From the NCBI GenBank assembly GCA_965602795.1, contig CBFCZR010000003.1, forward strand, positions 1 to 32,453: 32,453 nt of DNA, written 5' to 3'. The DNA is from Bathyarchaeum sp965602795. GTDB lineage: Archaea; Thermoproteota; Bathyarchaeia; Bathyarchaeales; Bathyarchaeaceae. Below are positions 23,712 to 31,296 of this stretch, in pieces. A program made the position numbers and the translations under genes. The notes under the pieces were generated by a model. It had not been told where the DNA came from. It worked only from the letters and a program-made list of their open reading frames with translations, and did no database searches. Each line of letters begins with the position of its first letter. The first letter of the stretch is position 1.

Positions 23712-25229
23712 ATGTATGATATGATGGAAGAGGATCTCAGCACTGTGGGACCAGGAAGGCTAGTCACAGGCGGAGCTTGGTTCTTGGGACTAATGATTCT
23801 AAGCGGTGTTTTCTGGCTTTTGTTGGGAATTCAAGTGAGCAGGGTATACGGACCTTCTGGTTTTGGCTTATTCAGCATGGCATACTCAGTGTTCGATTTC
23901 TTGTGGGCGCTCATTTTTGGGGGACTGTTTGAGGGTTTAATCCATTTTGGTGCAGGATACTTAACCAAAAAAGACGCAAATGTCGCGCGCTATTTCTCAA
24001 ACTATGTAAGGTATCTCACGGCGATAAGTTTAGTAATTTTCATTTTCTTAACCACTCTATCTTTTCAAACATCCGACATTATATTCAGGATAATGCTTCT
24101 TTCTCTGGCATTCGCATTCCTGTTTTCAGGAACAAAAGATGCACTATCGTCAATAATAGGGTCGTTACAAAAAAGCAAACAACTTTCGATAATACAATCC
24201 AGCGGATTTTATGCAGTTTCGATATTCGGCATGATAGTTGTAGTGCTCAATTTACCCCTTAATCTATTGCCCGTCTTGATAGTAGTCGCTCCTGTCTGTC
24301 AATTGCTGTTTTGCGTCTATTTTTTAAGGCCATATATCAAAAATCTGATTTCGTATAGCGTCGAAGTTTTTGCGAATAAAGACAAGGAATATTCAATATT
24401 AGAAGACTTGAAGCAGTTCAAGCAAATACTCATTTTTGGTTTTTCTATATCAGTCGGAAAAATCTCGTTCATGATAATGAAGAACTTGGACCTACCTATA
24501 CTTAATTTGTTCTTTGATTACGCCAATGTGGGAGTTTATAGCGTTGCAGATGCAGTGTCCAGTGTACTGTTTTCCATGACGGCTTTCTCTCTTCCAATTC
24601 TTTCATCTATGTCTGAAGCATGGAGCAAAAAAGACGGAGTCCTGATGGAAAAGTATGTTAAAATTTCTGTGAAATACCCTCTAATGTTAGGCTTGCCTTT
24701 AACGATAATAATTTTTGCTTTAGCAGAACCCATTGTTGTAGGGATATATGGAGCTGCTTTCCAAGGAGCTATAATGCCTCTTCAAATTCTTATTGTCGGC
24801 ACATTCCTTCTTATGTTTGGATACACTCTTTCTTCTGTACTAATAGGCATTGCAAAACCTAAATTAGCAGGAACGTTAATGGCGGGCGCCGCTGCACAGT
24901 ATATCTTCTCGCTCTTTATCCTTGTGCCCCTCTTTGGTCTAACCGGAGCTGCAATTTCTTTGACACTAACGGGTGTCACCTCTCTTGTTTTGATTCCAAT
25001 TTTCATCAAATATCATCTAAAAACCGACGTATTTTCAGGGCTTCCTAAACTTTTATTCTCGGGCGCTATTTTGGCACTTGTTCTCTTTCTTTTACCCAAA
25101 ACCAATCCAATTATACTAATTGTTGGAACGATTGCAAGCATTGCAGTCTACGCTATACTACTATACTATACCGGATACCTTAACCAAGAAGATATTAACA
25201 TACTGAAAAAATCAAGAACACAATCATAA
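23712..25229 (+). CDS. Polysaccharide/lipid-linked sugar flippase (MATE/Wzx-like)
   Basis: The 505-residue integral membrane protein has about fourteen hydrophobic segments. The N-terminal RLVTGGAWFLGLMILSG, the segment VYGPSGFGLFSMAYSVFDF and the later IYGAAFQGAIMPLQILIVG and GLTGAAISLTLTGVTSL are typical of the Polysacc_synt and Polysacc_synt_C families. Such proteins flip lipid-linked oligosaccharides across the cytoplasmic membrane for S-layer glycosylation or surface polysaccharide. No glycosyltransferases adjoin it, so the glycan cannot be inferred. AGGA just before the first ATG would suit the ATG codons at 23721 or 23724 better, so the protein may lack the first three or four residues. 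Confidence 0.88.
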   Translation: MYDMMEEDLSTVGPGRLVTGGAWFLGLMILSGVFWLLLGIQVSRVYGPSGFGLFSMAYSVFDFLWALIFGGLFEGLIHFGAGYLTKKDANVARYFSNYVRYLTAISLVIFIFLTTLSFQTSDIIFRIMLLSLAFAFLFSGTKDALSSIIGSLQKSKQLSIIQSSGFYAVSIFGMIVVVLNLPLNLLPVLIVVAPVCQLLFCVYFLRPYIKNLISYSVEVFANKDKEYSILEDLKQFKQILIFGFSISVGKISFMIMKNLDLPILNLFFDYANVGVYSVADAVSSVLFSMTAFSLPILSSMSEAWSKKDGVLMEKYVKISVKYPLMLGLPLTIIIFALAEPIVVGIYGAAFQGAIMPLQILIVGTFLLMFGYTLSSVLIGIAKPKLAGTLMAGAAAQYIFSLFILVPLFGLTGAAISLTLTGVTSLVLIPIFIKYHLKTDVFSGLPKLLFSGAILALVLFLLPKTNPIILIVGTIASIAVYAILLYYTGYLNQEDINILKKSRTQS

Positions 25230-25371
25230 GACCTGCAATTCCGCCCTTCCAATCATTTGTTAATACGCCTACCTTAGCATTTATGAGGCACCAGGAGAAT
25301 ATAGTGTGTAATGGAGCGCTAATTCACGTTTTTAGTGTAACTCTAACATAATTTCGGAAGTGGCTATCGAT

Positions 25372-25938
25372 ATGAGCGAGGAAAAAACGGTCAAGAAAGC
25401 TGAGCTAATTTCAGCTATGCGAGACTACAAAAGGAAAAGAACTAGAAGTAAAGAGAGAAAAGTAGATTTCACGGTTTCACCTTCTGAGGAAGATGAAAAA
25501 ATCTTGATACGAGCGATAACTGAACCTAAATCAAAATCAGGATACATTGGCGTGGACACTGTTCGAGAGATGACTGAGTTTCTGGAAAAAAAGAAATACG
25601 ACAAAGGCATCCTCATCGGAAAAAAATTCACCAACGCAGCGAAAAGAGAGATGAAAAACGCCGAAATCGAAGTGGTTTCGGAGGCAATCTCGCCTAATTT
25701 CAAGGTGAAACGACTTTACTCGACGATAGGAAATTATGTGGAGAAATTGTGTAAGGCCAAATGCGGCAAAGTTCCTGTAAAGGATTCTGATTGCAAGGGG
25801 TATGTTGACGGACATTACACATGTGATGTCAGATTAATTAGTGACAATGCTGATTTTCATTACGAGAAAGGTTGGGTAAACTTCTTAGAAAGAGATTTAG
25901 TCAAGCTTTTGGCTATCGAAAAAGACGTAAAGAAATAG
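25372..25938 (+). CDS. Unknown protein with a possible restriction-endonuclease-like segment
   Basis: The 188-residue protein starts with a very basic helix (MRDYKRKRTRSKERK). Its middle part (about 60-110: GYIGVDTVREMTEFLEKKK, GILIGKKFTNAAKREMK, AEIEVVSE) resembles the second half of Mrr-like nuclease domains, where a strand-helix pattern of this kind follows the catalytic strands, but I cannot find a clear D...ExK catalytic set and do not assign nuclease activity. The C-terminal part has four cysteines (CKAKC, then single Cys residues) that might bind zinc. I start at ATG 25372 rather than GTG 25360, with a purine-rich GGAAGTGG upstream. It stands alone between flippase and mobB. Confidence 0.6.
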   Translation: MSEEKTVKKAELISAMRDYKRKRTRSKERKVDFTVSPSEEDEKILIRAITEPKSKSGYIGVDTVREMTEFLEKKKYDKGILIGKKFTNAAKREMKNAEIEVVSEAISPNFKVKRLYSTIGNYVEKLCKAKCGKVPVKDSDCKGYVDGHYTCDVRLISDNADFHYEKGWVNFLERDLVKLLAIEKDVKK

Positions 25939-25986
25939 TTTTATTTACATTAATTTTTATTTGGTTGAACGTGTTCCGTGCTCTTA

Positions 25987-25995
25987 GTTTAAATC
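25987..25995 (+). promoter_or_regulatory. TATA box for mobB
   Basis: GTTTAAATC lies about 45 nt before ATG 26036, with an AGGAGA ribosome binding site between them. Confidence 0.45.
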
Positions 25996-26035
25996 TTTGG
26001 AGCCAATTAGTTAGCTGACAGGAGACTCTAAAGAA

Positions 26036-26755
26036 ATGTTTAACCGAGTTATAGTTGCTGTTGTTGGAGGCAGTAATTCCGGAAAAACCACCGCTGTAGA
26101 AGCCCTGATTAGGGGATTAACAAAGAGAGGCTACACGGTTACATGTGCAAAGCATATTCCTAACCAGCCTGAATTTACGATAGACACAGAAGGAAAAGAC
26201 ACATGGAGGTACTCCAAGGCTGGAGCAAACTCCGTTTTAAGTGTGGCCCTCAATGAATTGACCGTCATCAAAAAGGTTGACACCACAGAGTATAGTCTAG
26301 AACAGGTTGTTGCAGAGACCCCAGAAGCGGACATTATCCTACTTGAAGGATTCAAAGACTTAGTGGGACAAGATTCAAGCATACCTAAACTTGTAACCGC
26401 AAAAACTGTTAACGAAATACACACCGCTCTTGAACGCTACAAAAACATCCTAGCGTTTGTCACTTCCATCCCGGACGAAGAAGTGGAAACAAAAATCTCT
26501 TGTGTGGATGTACTAAAAGAACCAGAGAAGCTTGTGGATTTGGTGAATAATAAGGTTGCAGTTTTGGTGGAAAGAAAACGGAAGCGAGAAGAAAAAATCA
26601 CGATACAGATAGACGAAAAATTCGTGCCCTTAGGCGACTTTGTTCAAGACATAATAAGGAACGCTGTTCTTGCCATGGTCTCAAGTTTAAAAGGGGCAAA
26701 AATAAAAGGGGAAGAGAAGGTTTCGATAGTCGTCAAGCGGTTGTCGAGAGGCTAG
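26036..26755 (+). CDS. mobB: MobB-like molybdopterin-guanine dinucleotide biosynthesis GTPase
   Basis: The 239-residue protein has the P-loop VVGGSNSGKTTAVEALI near the N-terminus, then AKHIPNQPEFTIDTEGKDTWR and ADIILLEGFKD, the signature of MobB. MobB assists MobA in attaching GMP to molybdopterin, producing the bis-MGD cofactor of formate dehydrogenase and related enzymes. The core spans about 175 residues; the remaining C-terminal 60 or so (after KRKREEK) form an extension found in many archaeal members. It starts behind AGGAGA and a TATA box. With fdhD and a MOT1-like transporter in the same window, it supports molybdenum or tungsten enzymes in this organism. It converges on cdvC. Confidence 0.88.
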   Translation: MFNRVIVAVVGGSNSGKTTAVEALIRGLTKRGYTVTCAKHIPNQPEFTIDTEGKDTWRYSKAGANSVLSVALNELTVIKKVDTTEYSLEQVVAETPEADIILLEGFKDLVGQDSSIPKLVTAKTVNEIHTALERYKNILAFVTSIPDEEVETKISCVDVLKEPEKLVDLVNNKVAVLVERKRKREEKITIQIDEKFVPLGDFVQDIIRNAVLAMVSSLKGAKIKGEEKVSIVVKRLSRG

Positions 26756-26776
26756 CAAACTCAGGTGGCGTTTTGG

Positions 26777-26854
26777 GGTTCAGAGAGAGCATTGAAACAA
26801 GAGAGAAAGGAGATTTTTCAGCTGCTGTCAATAGAATTGACAACTCTCTGAACC
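26777..26854. other. Nested inverted repeats between mobB and cdvC
   Basis: GGTTCAGAGAG (26777-26787) is exactly complementary to CTCTCTGAACC (26844-26854). Inside its 3' side lies a second perfect hairpin, TGTCAAT-AGA-ATTGACA (26826-26842). The location between convergent genes suggests a role in transcript ends or RNA stability. Confidence 0.5.
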
Positions 26855-26903
26855 TTTCCAAGACCACTCTTGTTAAGAGCTTGGTTAACCTCCCAGTTTC
26901 ATG

Positions 26904-28082
26904 TTAGAGTGCTTTGAATGCTTCAGACCATTCTTTGTAGGTTGATATGACCCGTGGAGATACGCTGGGCTTTCTATCCGCTAAGATGCCGTTGAAGTCG
27001 TCCATAGATAGGGGTCTAGGCTTAGCGTGCTTGTCACTTGCTTTACCTGAATCAAAGAGTTCTCCGATAACCCGCAAGTGCGCTGACTGGCAAATGTCCC
27101 GTATGTCGCTTCCAGAGAAACCACCAGCCAATCTGGCAAACTCGTCCAGATCCACTTTCGTCGACAAATTCAGATTAGCAGTGTAAAGCTTGAGCATGTT
27201 TAATCGAGCATCGTGGTCGGGCAGGGGAACCATGATTCGTTTCTGAAATCTGCGTATGAAAGGCCAGTCTAGAGCCCAAGGCTTGTTAGTGGCTCCGATA
27301 ACGTACGCATGGATGTTCTTGCCTTTGTCCATAACGCCGTCCATCTCCTTGAGAAACTGGTTGCGAACTCTGGTTTCTCCACCAACCTCATTAGAGTGCA
27401 TACCAATCAGCGAATCTAGCTCATCGATAAACAGTATAGCGGGTCGCCCATTATTCGCAGTTTTTCTGGCTTGATTAAACAGCTTTGCTACATTCTTTTC
27501 AGCTTCGCCTAACCATTTAGACATAACCGAGGCTGCATCCACCGAAACGAAGGCTGCGTCGATTTCTGTTGCTACGGCAGCGGCTAGCAGAGTTTTTCCG
27601 CATCCTGGAGGACCAAAAAGAAGTATTCCTCTAGGCCATCCTAACGGAAATAGGTCTGGTCTCTCTACCGGGTACACTATGGCTTCTTTGATGGCTTTTT
27701 TAGCGTGGTCTAATCCTACGACTTGGTTCCAGTTTACGTTAGGTTTTTCTTTGAGTACAAGTTCATCGTAGCTTGCTTTTTCATCCTTTTTTGTTTCTGC
27801 TTGGGGTTCCATTGTCTCCATCGGCTTATCTGATTGCGGCTGTACGGGTTGAACGGGGCCTTCTCCCTGCAGAGCCTTTATCCGATCTTGATACGCCTGT
27901 GCACGTTGAATGTAAACCGTGTTTAGTCCATAGTTCGGGTATAACCTGACGAGTTTCAGGAGGGTAGAGATGCCTTTCTGGTACATTGTGATGGCCATCC
28001 CCCTTGAACCCTGTTTGTCAAGGCGAACAGCCTCCAAAGCGTATTTTGTTGCCGCTTGTTCAAGTTCTTGAGAAGCACTCAT
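26904..28082 (-). CDS. cdvC: CdvC, Vps4-like AAA ATPase of the Cdv division system
   Basis: The 392-residue protein has an N-terminal MIT domain (about 1-75, TKYALEAVRLDKQGSRGMAI), a Pro/Gln-rich linker and an AAA module: Walker A GPPGCGKT at 157-164, Walker B ILFIDE at 216-221, and GATNKPWALDWPFIRRF as sensor and arginine-finger region. Vps4/CdvC remodels and disassembles ESCRT-III filaments during cytokinesis, and its MIT domain binds a proline-rich motif in CdvB. It is the last gene of the cdv operon; ATG 28082 is 5 nt after the cdvB stop. A GTG at 28091 overlaps that stop (GTGA) and would add three residues; I cannot choose firmly between them. Confidence 0.95.
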   Translation of the reverse strand: MSASQELEQAATKYALEAVRLDKQGSRGMAITMYQKGISTLLKLVRLYPNYGLNTVYIQRAQAYQDRIKALQGEGPVQPVQPQSDKPMETMEPQAETKKDEKASYDELVLKEKPNVNWNQVVGLDHAKKAIKEAIVYPVERPDLFPLGWPRGILLFGPPGCGKTLLAAAVATEIDAAFVSVDAASVMSKWLGEAEKNVAKLFNQARKTANNGRPAILFIDELDSLIGMHSNEVGGETRVRNQFLKEMDGVMDKGKNIHAYVIGATNKPWALDWPFIRRFQKRIMVPLPDHDARLNMLKLYTANLNLSTKVDLDEFARLAGGFSGSDIRDICQSAHLRVIGELFDSGKASDKHAKPRPLSMDDFNGILADRKPSVSPRVISTYKEWSEAFKAL

Positions 28083-28087
28083 ATGAA

Positions 28088-28957
28088 TCACGACGCAATT
28101 TTGATTTTACCTTTTACACCCAACTGCTCCAATGCCTTTTCGATTTCTCCGCATGCAACATTCAATTCATTGGCACATTGAGTGATATCCAGCTGTCCTT
28201 CACGTCTTTTTGCGTAATCCAACACTGATTCCTCTAATTCATCATTAACAGTCCAAGTGATTCGTTTCATTTCCGTGTCTTTGTATGACACGTAGCTCTG
28301 TTGCTTCCCTGGCTCAGAAATTTCTGAACAGGAAGCAGTGAGGGCAACCATCTTTCTCTGTTTTGCCACCCGTTGGGGTTGAGGCGTTTCCATGACCGGA
28401 GCAGAAGCTGGAGGCTCAGGTAATGTCTCGGTTATTTTGTCCTCCAGAAACTCGGCGACTTCTGCAAGAACTTCTTCCCCGCCTGGCGTCTTAACGTCCG
28501 TGGGCACTTCAAGTTTTGTGTCATCGATTTTGGACATGGAGATAACTTCGAATATGGTTTCATTTACCCTTTCCATTTCAAAGGCCATCTGAGGCATGAA
28601 GGAACCGAGGCTTTTTGTCACCGCTTGAAGGTTGTTGAGAACTGGTTTCAAATCCGCAAAGGCTGCGTTGAATTCTTTGAGTGTTTCTAGCCGTAAGATG
28701 ATGCGTTCTACAAGAATCTGAGTGTGATAGATGACTTTGGTGAGTTTTCTGATTTCAGAAAGTTCGTTAGCAAAGATTGCTGCTCGTTCCTTGTTTTTTT
28801 CTTTTAGAGCTTTTGCGCATGTTTTGAAGAGAATTTTATCTCTCCGAGTGAGTTTGACGATAACTTGTCCTAGTTTAAACTGTTGAGACTTAAGCTTAGG
28901 TACCGCCTTAACAACTACTTGTTCAAAGTTGGGGGAAGAGCGGAAAGGGTTTTTGAT
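28088..28957 (-). CDS. cdvB: CdvB, ESCRT-III homolog with winged-helix tail; probable ATC start
   Basis: The full frame gives about 289 residues. The ESCRT-III core (about 10-180) includes RRDKILFKTCAKALKEKN, ERAAIFANELSEIRKL and LVERIILRLETLKEF, closely paralleling the paralog at 29811. A Pro-rich linker (LPEPPASAPVMETPQPQ) is the likely CdvC-binding motif, and the last 60 residues form the winged helix that in Sulfolobus CdvB binds CdvA. The first ordinary start is TTG 28651, which would remove 102 conserved codons. Upstream of it the frame has no ATG, GTG or TTG before a stop at 28978-28976. GAGGT at 28969-28965 stands 7 nt before an in-frame ATC at 28957, which I take as the start. Confidence 0.9.
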   Translation of the reverse strand: MKNPFRSSPNFEQVVVKAVPKLKSQQFKLGQVIVKLTRRDKILFKTCAKALKEKNKERAAIFANELSEIRKLTKVIYHTQILVERIILRLETLKEFNAAFADLKPVLNNLQAVTKSLGSFMPQMAFEMERVNETIFEVISMSKIDDTKLEVPTDVKTPGGEEVLAEVAEFLEDKITETLPEPPASAPVMETPQPQRVAKQRKMVALTASCSEISEPGKQQSYVSYKDTEMKRITWTVNDELEESVLDYAKRREGQLDITQCANELNVACGEIEKALEQLGVKGKIKIAS

Positions 28958-28971
28958 GGAGATTACCTCAC
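28955..28971 (-). promoter_or_regulatory. SD site with ATC, candidate cdvB start
   Basis: On the minus strand GTGAGGT (28971-28965) is followed by seven bases and ATC (28957-28955). The cdvA stop lies 26 nt upstream. No ATG, GTG or TTG is in frame within the next 102 codons. Confidence 0.6.
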
Positions 28972-28983
28972 AGAACTAATGTA

Positions 28984-29760
28984 TTACGAACTTTCTTTGC
29001 TTGGATTCCGTACATGAACAACTACTGGGGGTTCTGGAAGGTCCGAAGAGATAGGAGCAGGTGGTTTTGGAATCTCCTGTTGTTCTGGGCTTTTTGTTTG
29101 TGGTTCTTCAGGTGTCTTTGTTTCCGCTGTTTTTGCTTCAGGTGCAGTTACAGGTTTCTCTCCGAGGAGTAGATTGGCTAATTTGCTCTTCAAAGCTTCT
29201 AAGTCGCTTTTTTCAGCGTTAACTCCCTTTAGTCCCCATTGGATTATCCCCAAAGCCTTTTGGTATGCCTCGCCGTTTAATCTGCCGATTTCACGTTCAA
29301 TTTCCAGATTTATCAAGGCTGAGTGAAGCGAGTGAACCTGTTTGTTGCATCGGTCAATCTCCTCGTCTATTTCATCCGTGAGTCCTTTGGCGTTATCTTT
29401 TAGTTGATTCAAAGCCCCTTCAAAAGTGCTGTGTAGATCATCGTACATTTCAGGCGGAATTTTCTTCTTTTCTACAAGCTCATTTAAAGCCCTGTCTTTT
29501 CTCCATATCAATGGAATTTCGTTACAGAGAGCTTTAGCTTTCAGTTTGAGCGGCGGCGAGATCACTAGGCTCCCGTTGTCAATTTTTATTTGATCGCTGG
29601 AGTAACTAAGGAATTCTCCGTCCCCGTGTTCAACAAAGATTCCATCTATGCGACCTGTGGGTGTTACCTTGAATGAAGCTACTCGACCGATTTGCCTTCC
29701 ATATTCATCCTTTATTTGTTTACCAACAAAAAGAAAGGGGTTGGAAATGGATTTTGACAC
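28984..29760 (-). CDS. cdvA: CdvA, PRC-barrel and coiled-coil division protein
   Basis: The 258-residue protein has an N-terminal PRC-barrel-like domain (about 8-75: FVGKQIKDEYGRQIGRVASF, then GRIDGIFVEHGDGEFL), a helical coiled-coil region (about 85-200) and a Pro/Glu/Lys-rich tail ending PEPPVVVHVRNP, where the ESCRT-III-binding peptide of CdvA is expected. CdvA binds membrane and DNA at mid-cell and recruits CdvB. It starts at GTG 29760 behind a perfect GGAGGTGA, the best ribosome binding site in the operon. cdvB follows after 26 nt. The presence of CdvA, absent from Asgard and most euryarchaeal genomes, supports a TACK origin. Confidence 0.92.
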   Translation of the reverse strand: MSKSISNPFLFVGKQIKDEYGRQIGRVASFKVTPTGRIDGIFVEHGDGEFLSYSSDQIKIDNGSLVISPPLKLKAKALCNEIPLIWRKDRALNELVEKKKIPPEMYDDLHSTFEGALNQLKDNAKGLTDEIDEEIDRCNKQVHSLHSALINLEIEREIGRLNGEAYQKALGIIQWGLKGVNAEKSDLEALKSKLANLLLGEKPVTAPEAKTAETKTPEEPQTKSPEQQEIPKPPAPISSDLPEPPVVVHVRNPSKESS

Positions 29761-29810
29761 AGTGTCACCTCCTTAATTTCCGTGTACATCCGTGTTTTTA
29801 CAGACCTATT

Positions 29811-30458
29811 TTATTGCGAACTGGCCTCACCAAATGATGGGATGCCCGTGGGCAAGTCTGGGAATTTCTCTTTGACTTTCTGTTCTGCAACAGTAGCTGC
29901 CTCGTTCAGTATCTTCTGTGCGTCGTCTCCTGCTGTCTGGAAGTCGATGTTCATACCTGAGTTGTAGCCTGCGTCCATGATGATTCCGCTGAGCAAGTTT
30001 CCGATGCTTCCGATTTCACGTTCTGCTTCTGGAAAGACTGAAGACATTCCGGTTTTGACGCTGCGTAGCACATTAATTGCTGGCGCCAAAGTGCTGACTA
30101 CGTCGCCTAGTTCTGAAACTGTGCTTAATCTAAGGACTATCTGTTCTAGGGCTAGCCTAGAGTGCATGATCATTTTTTCCATTTTGCGTATTTCAGCTAG
30201 TTCGTTGGCAAAGACGTTGGCTCGTGCCATGTCATGCTTTGTGTAGGCTTGAACGATTTTTGCGAATATTGACTTGTCGCGTTCTGTGAAGCGGTCTGCT
30301 GCTTTGTCTAATTTCTGTATCTGCATTTCCATTCTTTTTACGGCGAAATCTAGTCTTGGTTTCAAAGGACCTGGAGGTCTAACGGCATCCTTAATTTTAC
30401 TGCTGAGAGGTGTGTCGTCAACTCCTTCTCCCCATTTTTTTGCAAATTTTTCTGACAT
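29811..30458 (-). CDS. ESCRT-III-like protein (CdvB paralog without winged helix)
   Basis: The 215-residue protein carries the ESCRT-III core only: basic helix 1 (LKPRLDFAVKRMEMQIQKLD), helix 2 (ERDKSIFAKIVQAYTKHDMA) and RANVFANELAEIRKMEKMI, which aligns with ERAAIFANELSEIRKL of cdvB. The region after residue 150 is acidic and short and lacks the winged helix and a clear proline-rich motif, as in the CdvB1-B3 paralogs of Sulfolobales that act late in constriction. I start at ATG 30458 because GAGGA lies 9 nt upstream; a TTG at 30476 has no such site. It heads the cdv operon, with 50 nt to cdvA. Confidence 0.9.
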   Translation of the reverse strand: MSEKFAKKWGEGVDDTPLSSKIKDAVRPPGPLKPRLDFAVKRMEMQIQKLDKAADRFTERDKSIFAKIVQAYTKHDMARANVFANELAEIRKMEKMIMHSRLALEQIVLRLSTVSELGDVVSTLAPAINVLRSVKTGMSSVFPEAEREIGSIGNLLSGIIMDAGYNSGMNIDFQTAGDDAQKILNEAATVAEQKVKEKFPDLPTGIPSFGEASSQ

Positions 30459-30527
30459 ACTAATTTCCTCACGCAAGGAGGTATGTTTAAAGCGTATTAT
30501 TACATTGTTAACATGTAACGAACATCT

Positions 30528-30538
30528 ACATATATACC
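30528..30538 (-). promoter_or_regulatory. TATA box for the cdv operon
   Basis: On the minus strand GGTATATATGT lies about 75 nt before ATG 30458, implying a transcript start near 30507 and a leader of about 50 nt. No second promoter is evident before the three following genes. Confidence 0.5.
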
Positions 30539-30628
30539 AGACATAGTGTGCCTATTCCGTCGCCGTTTTGAGCTTTAAATTTAAGATTGAAAGAGAGACG
30601 GGGCGCAGAGGCGAAAATAAACAGTTTC

Positions 30629-30641
30629 GTGTAAGTTACAC
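30629..30641. promoter_or_regulatory. 13-bp palindrome upstream of the small membrane protein gene
   Basis: GTGTAA-G-TTACAC is a perfect 6-bp inverted repeat with a single central base, in the interval between the divergent cdv operon and the next gene. It has the form of a dimeric regulator site; the regulator is not known. Confidence 0.3.
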
Positions 30642-30683
30642 TCAAAAGCGCGAAGATTTAACTGTTAAAACAAGGTGAAACGA

Positions 30684-30899
30684 ATGGGTGACAGAATAAA
30701 AATACTAGGAGCATTTGCCCTGCTAGGTTTCATGGGCGGAGTAATCGCTAACATCGGTTTCCACACAGTGTGGCCTTGGTTGGCAGCTAACTTCCCTTCG
30801 CTATTCGCATCAGAAATCGTCATATCAGGCATTGCAGGCGCTCTGATAACTACATTCTTTGTAGTGATCTGGGTATATCTAAGCAAGCCATCTCAATAA
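30684..30899 (+). CDS. Small two-helix membrane protein, unknown function
   Basis: The 71-residue product has two hydrophobic stretches (about 7-24, with GAFALLGFMGGVIANIG, and about 45-67, with ISGIAGALITTFFVVIWVY), joined by an aromatic loop (FHTVWPWLAANFPSLF), and a short tail. I do not recognise a family. ATG 30684 has AGGTGA 6 nt upstream; the GTG at 30675 is part of that site and is a poorer choice. TTTAAATTTAAG near 30572 may be its TATA box. It is divergent from the cdv operon, and sharing that region does not by itself link it to division. Confidence 0.7.
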   Translation: MGDRIKILGAFALLGFMGGVIANIGFHTVWPWLAANFPSLFASEIVISGIAGALITTFFVVIWVYLSKPSQ

Positions 30900-31190
30900 A
30901 GGGAAAAACCTCGCTCCCCCCAATTGATTCGATGCTGCCGGCATCTTTCTATAGCGGTAAGCAAATTGTAATAGCGTAGCAAAGCGGGCACCAAAGAAAT
31001 GACTTTGTATTTGTTGCATTACTGTATCCAGTGATTAATGTCTGCGCGGTGTAGTAGGCGGGGATAGACCGAGGCTTGATATAGCTGGAGTTAAAGGGTG
31101 TTTTCACAGCGTATCGTGGGGTTGTGGAAAAGCGGGCGAATTTCAGACTGATGAACGTGTGAACCTTAGACAGGAATCTTTTGTTGTGCT

Positions 31191-31248
31191 GCTGGTTTTC
31201 AGAAAAAAGTTTGTTTTCAACAATCCACTGCTATTAGGAGCCTAATAG
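31191..31248 (+). repeat. Dispersed repeat, copy 4
   Basis: Blocks in order: GCTGGTTTTCAG, AAAAAAGTTTG, TTTTCAACAATCCACTG and CTATTAGG-AG-CCTAATAG. The terminal inverted repeat is identical to that of copy 2; the first block is more diverged than in copies 2 and 3. Confidence 0.85.
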
Positions 31249-31296
31249 GGTCGGCTGGTTTGGTTTGTGTTAGCAAAAATTTGTGAACCCCTGTCC

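Noticed and set aside
28088..28651. cdvB as a 187-residue protein from TTG 28651
   Set aside because: It would remove the first half of the ESCRT-III core, which is clearly encoded upstream in the same frame.
30475..30516. AAGGAGGT followed by ATG on the plus strand upstream of the cdv operon
   Set aside because: The ATG touches the SD-like sequence and the frame ends after 11 codons; no spacing fits translation.
31147..31154. ACTGATGA resembling a C box of a C/D RNA
   Set aside because: No D box or closing stem is found at suitable spacing.
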